NCBI GenBank assembly: GCA_017354515.1
Contig: JAFMQT010000209.1
Location: forward strand, 1-7,631
Direction: 5' to 3'
Length of the DNA: 7,631 nucleotides
DNA from: Nocardia sp.
GTDB lineage: Bacteria > Actinomycetota > Actinomycetes > Mycobacteriales > Mycobacteriaceae
Both the position numbers and the translations under genes were made by a program. The notes beneath the pieces are model-generated. The model was not told the DNA's origin and ran no database searches. It was given only the letters and a program-made list of their open reading frames with translations. The stretch's first letter is position 1, and every line of letters starts with the position of its first letter. Below are positions 5,694-7,631 of this stretch, in pieces.

Positions 5694-6662
5694 TCAGGCC
5701 TGCGGCGCTACTCCCGCGAGGGCGGTGGTGAGCCTGCTGATCGGGCTCTCGGCGTTGTAGGCCTGCGCGAGTACGGACAGTCGCCCCGGATCGACGGGAC
5801 CGGCGGGCAGCCGATCGGTGCCCGACACCTGGACCTCGGCTCGGCGCTCGACCCTGACCACCCGAGCCGCGGCGGTCAGATAGTCCTGGGCGGCAATGAG
5901 TTTCGCGCGCACACCGCGCGCCATCTCGGATCCGGGGTCGGCCGCCGCGGCCATCAACGCCTCCAGGGTGCCGAACCGCGAGATCAGGGTGGCGGCGGAT
6001 TTGTCCCCGATCCCCGCCACGCCCGGCAATCCGTCGGAGGCGTCGCCGCGCAGCGTCGCCATATCGGCGTACGCGGGTCCGGCATTGACCTGTGGCACAC
6101 CGTATTTCGCGGCGACCTCGGCCGGGCCGTACAGTTCCGCCTTGGCCAGGCCGCGGCCGACGTAGAACACCCGCACCGGCGGGGGATCGGCACGCACCAG
6201 CTGCAACAGATCGCGGTCGCCGCTGACCACGACCACCTCGTCGGCGTGTTCGGCGGTCGCGAGGGTCGCGATCACATCGTCGGCCTCGTAGCCTTCGGCC
6301 CCCGCGGTGGCGATTCCGGCCGCCGCCAGCACCTCGGCGATCATTTCGACCTGCGGGGTGAGGGTATCGGGGACCTGCTCGGCGCCCGGCGCGGCATCGT
6401 CGGCCGTGGCCAGCCGATGTGCCTTGTACGAGGGGACCAGTGCGACCCGGAACTGCGGCCGCCAGTCCAGGTCCAGGCATACCACCAGCCTGCTCGGCCG
6501 GTGGCGGGTGATCAGCGCGGCGACCATATCGGTGAATCCGCGCAGCGCGTTGACCGGACGTCCGTCCGGGGCGGTGATCTTCTCCGGAATCGCGAAGAAC
6601 GCACGGAACCACAGGCTCGCACCGTCGAGCAGCAGCAGCGGTCCGGAACTCGAGGTCGGCAT
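5694..6662 (-). CDS. fenA: Standalone 5'-3' exonuclease / flap endonuclease (FEN family)
   Basis: This is a FEN-type nuclease that removes 5' flaps and degrades DNA from 5' ends, with two or three active-site metals; a role in Okazaki-fragment processing and repair is expected. The 322-residue product is the length of the nuclease domain alone, not fused to DNA polymerase I. Visible motifs are LLLDGASLWFRAFF near the N-terminus (metal-binding Asp13), LDLDWRPQFR at 63-72 and VPSYKAHR at 76-83 in the arch region, the acidic cluster YEADD at 125-129, SGDRD at 147-151 and the helix-three-turn-helix segment GDASDGLPGVAGIGDKSAA at 206-224. It closely resembles M. tuberculosis Rv2090 and the mycobacterial enzyme named FenA, as I recall them. 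It converges on the DUF4333 gene and diverges from the peptidase gene. There is no Shine-Dalgarno ahead of the ATG, but a TAGCGT -10-like hexamer lies 7 nt upstream, suggesting a leaderless message. The symbol rests on resemblance only. Confidence 0.93.
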   Translation of the reverse strand: MPTSSSGPLLLLDGASLWFRAFFAIPEKITAPDGRPVNALRGFTDMVAALITRHRPSRLVVCLDLDWRPQFRVALVPSYKAHRLATADDAAPGAEQVPDTLTPQVEMIAEVLAAAGIATAGAEGYEADDVIATLATAEHADEVVVVSGDRDLLQLVRADPPPVRVFYVGRGLAKAELYGPAEVAAKYGVPQVNAGPAYADMATLRGDASDGLPGVAGIGDKSAATLISRFGTLEALMAAAADPGSEMARGVRAKLIAAQDYLTAAARVVRVERRAEVQVSGTDRLPAGPVDPGRLSVLAQAYNAESPISRLTTALAGVAPQA

Positions 6663-6669
6663 GGATGCG

Positions 6670-6675
6670 ACGCTA
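6670..6675 (-). promoter_or_regulatory. Possible -10 element of fenA, leaderless configuration
   Basis: Read on the - strand, TAGCGT matches TAnnnT and is followed by 7 nt and then the ATG. That is where the first transcribed base would fall, so transcription may start at the A of the start codon. No Shine-Dalgarno is present, which fits. No clear -35 box is seen. Confidence 0.4.
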
Positions 6676-6705
6676 CCGGGACCGGACCGATGGCCGTGCG
6701 CGGGT

Positions 6706-6717
6706 CCTGCCGGCAGG
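6706..6717. promoter_or_regulatory. 12-bp perfect palindrome, candidate operator in the fenA/pepE intergenic region
   Basis: CCTGCCGGCAGG is its own reverse complement and directly abuts the TAACGT hexamer of the peptidase gene, on its upstream side. A dimeric regulator bound here would overlap the spacer region of that promoter. No regulator is encoded in the window and I do not recognise the site. GC-rich 12-bp palindromes arise by chance a few times in a window of this size, so only the position makes it notable. Confidence 0.3.
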
Positions 6718-6723
6718 TAACGT
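6718..6723 (+). promoter_or_regulatory. Possible -10 element of the peptidase gene, leaderless configuration
   Basis: TAACGT fits TAnnnT and ends 8 nt before the ATG at 6732. No Shine-Dalgarno motif lies in between, so a leaderless or near-leaderless transcript is likely, as is common in mycobacteria and relatives. No convincing -35 is visible. Confidence 0.4.
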
Positions 6724-6731
6724 CATAACCT

Positions 6732-7631
6732 ATGAGCGCGCATACGCAGACACGGTTCGGTGCCGAAATCTACGGCAGGCGGCTGGAGCGGGCGGCGGCG
6801 CTGGCTCGAGGTGCGCATCTGGACGCACTGCTGATCACGCCGGGCCCGGACTTCCAGTATCTGCTCGGGTCGACCGCGCAATCGTTCGAGCGGCTCACCT
6901 GTCTGGTCATCCCGGCCAGCGGCCAGACCGCGTCGGTGGTGGTGCCGAAGCTCGAGGTGGCGGCGCTGGCCGATTCGGCGGTCGCCGATCTCGGGGTGGC
7001 GCCGGTGCCGTGGGTGGACGGCGTGGATCCGTACGGGCTGGTGAAGTCCACGCTCAACGCCGGCGCGCGGGTCGCGGTCGACGACCACATGCCGGCCCTG
7101 CATCTGCTGCCGATCGCCGACGCCCTGACGGCGCTGCCGGTGTCTGCCACCCCGATCCTGCGGGAACTGCGGATGATCAAGGACGACGCCGAGATCGAGG
7201 CGCTGCGCCGCGCCGGGGCGGCCATCGATCGGGTGCATGCCCGCATGGGGGAGTGGTTGCGTCCCGGGCGGACCGAGGCCGAGGTCGCCGCCGACATCAC
7301 CGATGCCCTTGCCGAGGAGGGGCACGACCGCGCCGAGTTCGTGATCGTGGGCAGTGGCCCGCACGGCGCCATCCCGCATCACGAACATTCCGAGCGGGTC
7401 ATCGAATCCGGTGATGTGGTGGTGATCGATATCGGCGGACCGGTGGGCCCCGGCTATTTCTCCGACTGCACCCGCACCTATGTGCTGGGGCAGCCCGATC
7501 CCGAGATCGCCGAACGGATTGCCGTACTCGAGGCCGCCCAAGCCGCGTCGGTCGCCGCGGTGCGGCCGGGCGTGAGCGCCGAATCCGTGGACGCCGCGGC
7601 CCGGAACCTGTTGTCCGAGGCTGGATTCGGT
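6732..7631 (+). CDS. pepE: M24 family Xaa-Pro peptidase (PepE-like), 3' truncated by window edge
   Basis: M24 'pita-bread' metallopeptidases cleave X-Pro bonds, using two metal ions; PepE-type proteins are cytoplasmic X-Pro dipeptidases or aminopeptidases. The frame is open for 300 codons to the window end (M. tuberculosis PepE, Rv2089c, is about 375). Residues ~13-145 form the creatinase-type N-terminal domain, with LLITPGPDFQYLLG near 33-46. The catalytic domain begins at about 150 (IKDDAEIEALRRAG). The conserved active-site His region is PHHEHS (215-220), and the first two metal-binding Asp residues are D233 in VIDIGG and D245 in YFSDCTRT. Their spacing is one residue longer than in E. coli aminopeptidase P, but I recall the same in M. 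tuberculosis PepE. The metal-binding His (GHGIG) and the two Glu ligands lie beyond the window, so completeness is unproven. The gene is divergent from fenA across 69 bp. Confidence 0.9.
   Translation, partial: MSAHTQTRFGAEIYGRRLERAAALARGAHLDALLITPGPDFQYLLGSTAQSFERLTCLVIPASGQTASVVVPKLEVAALADSAVADLGVAPVPWVDGVDPYGLVKSTLNAGARVAVDDHMPALHLLPIADALTALPVSATPILRELRMIKDDAEIEALRRAGAAIDRVHARMGEWLRPGRTEAEVAADITDALAEEGHDRAEFVIVGSGPHGAIPHHEHSERVIESGDVVVIDIGGPVGPGYFSDCTRTYVLGQPDPEIAERIAVLEAAQAASVAAVRPGVSAESVDAAARNLLSEAGFG

Noticed and set aside
5668..6612. Second long open frame (314 codons) on the - strand overlapping fenA
   Set aside because: It is a frame-shifted shadow of fenA with Arg/Gly-rich nonsense composition; the fenA frame carries all nuclease motifs.

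Overview
The window is a high-GC stretch that fits a Mycobacteriales actinobacterium, most likely Nocardia or a close relative. The evidence is codon use with G/C-heavy third positions, GTG starts, and protein sequences that match from memory the Mycobacterium tuberculosis block tatA-tatC-helY-(DUF4333 membrane protein)-5'-3' exonuclease-pepE (Rv2094c to Rv2089c), including its gene order and relative orientations. The genus is an inference; no search was run.

Layout. The window opens inside the C-terminal half of a ketopantoate reductase-family (PanE/ApbA) gene on the + strand. After 35 bp come tatA and then tatC, separated by about 110 bp that contain a perfect 12-bp inverted repeat. The Ski2-like RNA helicase gene helY starts 2 bp after the tatC stop, so translational coupling is likely. 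A gap of about 100 bp leads to a gene for a membrane-anchored DUF4333 protein with a long Q/P/G/W-rich N-terminus. The next gene, a standalone FEN-family 5'-3' exonuclease (fenA-like), lies on the - strand and converges on the DUF4333 gene across 35 bp. Divergent from it, across 69 bp, is a 3'-truncated M24 (Xaa-Pro) peptidase gene, pepE-like. There is no gene-free stretch longer than 300 bp.

How the genes work together. TatA and TatC are the pore-forming and receptor components of the twin-arginine export machine; tatB is normally encoded elsewhere in actinobacteria. HelY is an RNA-dependent 3'-5' helicase, and the exonuclease acts on flaps and 5' ends in DNA replication and repair. The DUF4333 protein has no known function. 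The peptidase would act on X-Pro peptides. These are conserved neighbours rather than one obvious pathway.

This is mostly an ordinary housekeeping region; I see no mobile element, CRISPR array, tRNA or rRNA, and no clear undescribed system. The points most worth a second look are non-coding: the tatA-tatC stem-loop (with possible pseudoknot pairing), the divergent fenA/pepE intergenic region with two -10-like hexamers placed for leaderless transcripts, and a 12-bp palindrome touching one of them. The repeat-rich N-terminus of the DUF4333 protein is the most notable coding feature.
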